A DNA stretch of 64,000 nt from Microbacterium pumilum (lineage in GTDB: Bacteria > Actinomycetota > Actinomycetes > Actinomycetales > Microbacteriaceae). A program made the position numbers and the translations under genes. Numbering within the stretch: position 1 is the stretch's first letter; every line of letters begins with the position of its first letter. Shown here one piece after another: positions 62,759 to 64,000 of the stretch. Under the pieces are notes generated by a model. The model was not told the origin of the DNA. It saw nothing but the letters and a program-made list of their open reading frames with translations, and made no database searches. The DNA lies in the NCBI RefSeq assembly GCF_039530225.1, contig NZ_BAAAOH010000001.1:4030001-4094000 (forward strand). Direction: 5' to 3'.

Positions 62759-64000
62759 TCAGTCGATGCCTCGGATGCGGGTAACCAGCACCGCACCCAC
62801 GACTCCGACGAGGGCCGCCACTGCAAACCAGAGCATGTACCCGCCGCCGGCGCCGAAGAGCGCGGTTCCGACAGGGATAACGACGACTCCGGCAAGGAAC
62901 GGTGACAGCGAGGAAGGTAGCGAGTTGGCGATGTTAAGTACGCCGAGGTCTTTGGCAGTGTCTTCCGGGTTGGGTAGTAGGGCGATGCAGAGTGCCTGGT
63001 CGACGGCGAAGAAGAGGCCCGCTCCTGCACCGACCACTGCCGATCCAAGCAGGATTATGGTCAGCCCGCTCTGTCCGAACAACGGTGAGACGGCGACGAA
63101 GGCTATGCCGAACGACATGATGATGCTGCCCCAGAAGACGAACGGTTTGCGTTTAGCTAGGCGGTCGGAGAGGAACCCGCCCGCAATGCTGAACAGTACG
63201 ACCGTGGCCACACCGATGATCTGCGCCAGTGCGTTGAACGCGAGCTGTTCGCCAATGTCCATCCCGTAGACCTCGCCTAGGAACAGGGTGAGGTAGGTGG
63301 CGATACCGGCGTACGCCAACAGGATCAGAAGTTTGCTCAGCCACGCCCACCCGAAATCACGGTGAGTGCGCGGGTTGAACACGAACGCGGAAAGGACCTG
63401 CTTGACGCTCCACGGCGTGGTGGGGGGGGTTCACTCGCACCCGGTCTTTGAGAGTGAAAGCGAAGATGAGGGCGAGGACCATACCGATGAGGGCGGGGAC
63501 TGCGAACCGCAGCAGGTCGGTGGGCAGCAGAGTGAGCAGCACCGCGCCAACCACGAGCGAGATCGGTGAGATCGCGCCGACAATCCCCGAAACACCGCCG
63601 CGACGCTCCTCGGGCACTTGGTCGGCGAGGGTGGCACCTTGGGCAGCGAACGCAAACTGCACGGTGGTCTGCGCGACACACAACCACACCAGCAGCAAGC
63701 CGACGTTCGGGGCGAGCCCGCAGAAGACAAGGGCGATGGTCGTGGCGGTCGCACCCGCGATGATCCACGGGCGTCGCATACCGAACTTGGATGTCGTCCG
63801 ATCGGAAAGTCGTCCGGCGATGGGCTGGGCGATCAGCGCGAAGAGGGAAGCGACCCCGACGACCAGTCCGAGTTGGGAGGGCGCGGCATCTAATCCAACG
63901 AGACTCTGGATCTTCACGGACAGCCCGCCGACCGCCGGGGCGAGCACGGCGAGATAGAGACCGAAGTTGGAGAGCGAGAAAGTGAGGACATATCCGCGCG
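62759..64000 (-). pseudogene. MFS transporter split by a frameshift, 5' end outside window
   Basis: Two frames together make one MFS protein. The 5' part (from beyond the window edge to ~63429) has LGLYLAVLAPAVGGLSVKIQ, IAGRLSDRTTSKFGMRRPWI (motif A-like) and LTLLPTDLLRFAVPALIGMV; the 3' part (to 62759) has FGWAWLSKLLILLAYAGIATYL and AGGFLSDRLAKRKPFVFWGS. They are joined at a run of eight G (63422-63429, C8 on the coding strand); seven would restore VNPP-TTPWSVKQV. The first frame otherwise stops at 63357. The family looks like a sugar-permease MFS group. A pseudogene, phase-variable tract or sequencing error cannot be told apart here. Confidence 0.8.

Overview
High-GC DNA with many ATGA-type gene overlaps, GGAGG ribosome sites and GTG/TTG starts. 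The gene families (SCO6880-type conjugation proteins, DUF6112, DUF2637, an MAB_1171c-like 7-TM protein, an Excalibur surface protein) point to an actinobacterium, most likely Microbacteriaceae and Microbacterium-like. The lineage is inferred from family resemblance; no rRNA or intact tRNA is present to confirm it.

Layout. (1) 1-4.45 kb: tail of an extracellular contractile injection system (eCIS) type locus, with an AAA+ ATPase open at the window edge and two large proteins that share an N-terminal beta domain. (2) 4.5-14.9 kb: accessory, mosaic DNA. It holds a cupin, an A/T-richer two-gene module (receiver-like protein plus membrane/helical-repeat protein), a 42-bp 3' tRNA fragment beside a strong hairpin, a secreted six-repeat surface protein, a lipoprotein, a TIR-domain gene broken by a -1 frameshift, and small hypothetical genes. 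(3) 14.9-41.7 kb: most of an integrative and conjugative element. Its minus-strand arm has a basic-repeat protein, a small membrane protein, a MobF relaxase-helicase and an operon of XRE repressor, ImmA peptidase, 7-TM protein and lipid-facing hydrolase. Its plus-strand arm has an ArdC-like antirestriction protein, Prim-Pol, a DUF2637 protein, ParB, a VirB8-like protein, an M23/lysozyme-like hydrolase, two pilin-like proteins, VirB6/TrbL, SCO6880, VirB4, DprA, VirD4 and SSB. A palindrome between the arms is the likely repressor operator. No integrase was seen.

(4) 42.3-55.0 kb: an aromatic ring-degradation cluster. It has two TetR regulators, an ABM-type monooxygenase, two paralogous flavin hydroxylases, a two-domain extradiol dioxygenase, two fumarylacetoacetate-hydrolase-family enzymes, a cupin, a thiolase, a leaderless NMT1-like protein, a PaaI-type thioesterase and an acetoacetyl-CoA synthetase. 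Hydroxylation, ring cleavage, C-C hydrolysis, acetoacetate activation and thiolysis to acetyl-CoA is a coherent inferred route. A 17-bp motif occurs upstream of three transcription units. (5) 55.1-64 kb: a minus-strand sugar/glycan operon with LacI regulator, ABC ATPase, lipoprotein binding protein, two permeases, an SGNH esterase and a GH43-like hydrolase, plus an MFS transporter split by a G8-tract frameshift and running off the window. LacI-type operators lie upstream of both the regulator and the transporter operon.

The best leads for something undescribed are the receiver-like/membrane module at 5.67-7.6 kb, the XRE-ImmA-7TM-hydrolase operon inside the conjugative element, and the basic-repeat protein at 15.6-17.0 kb.
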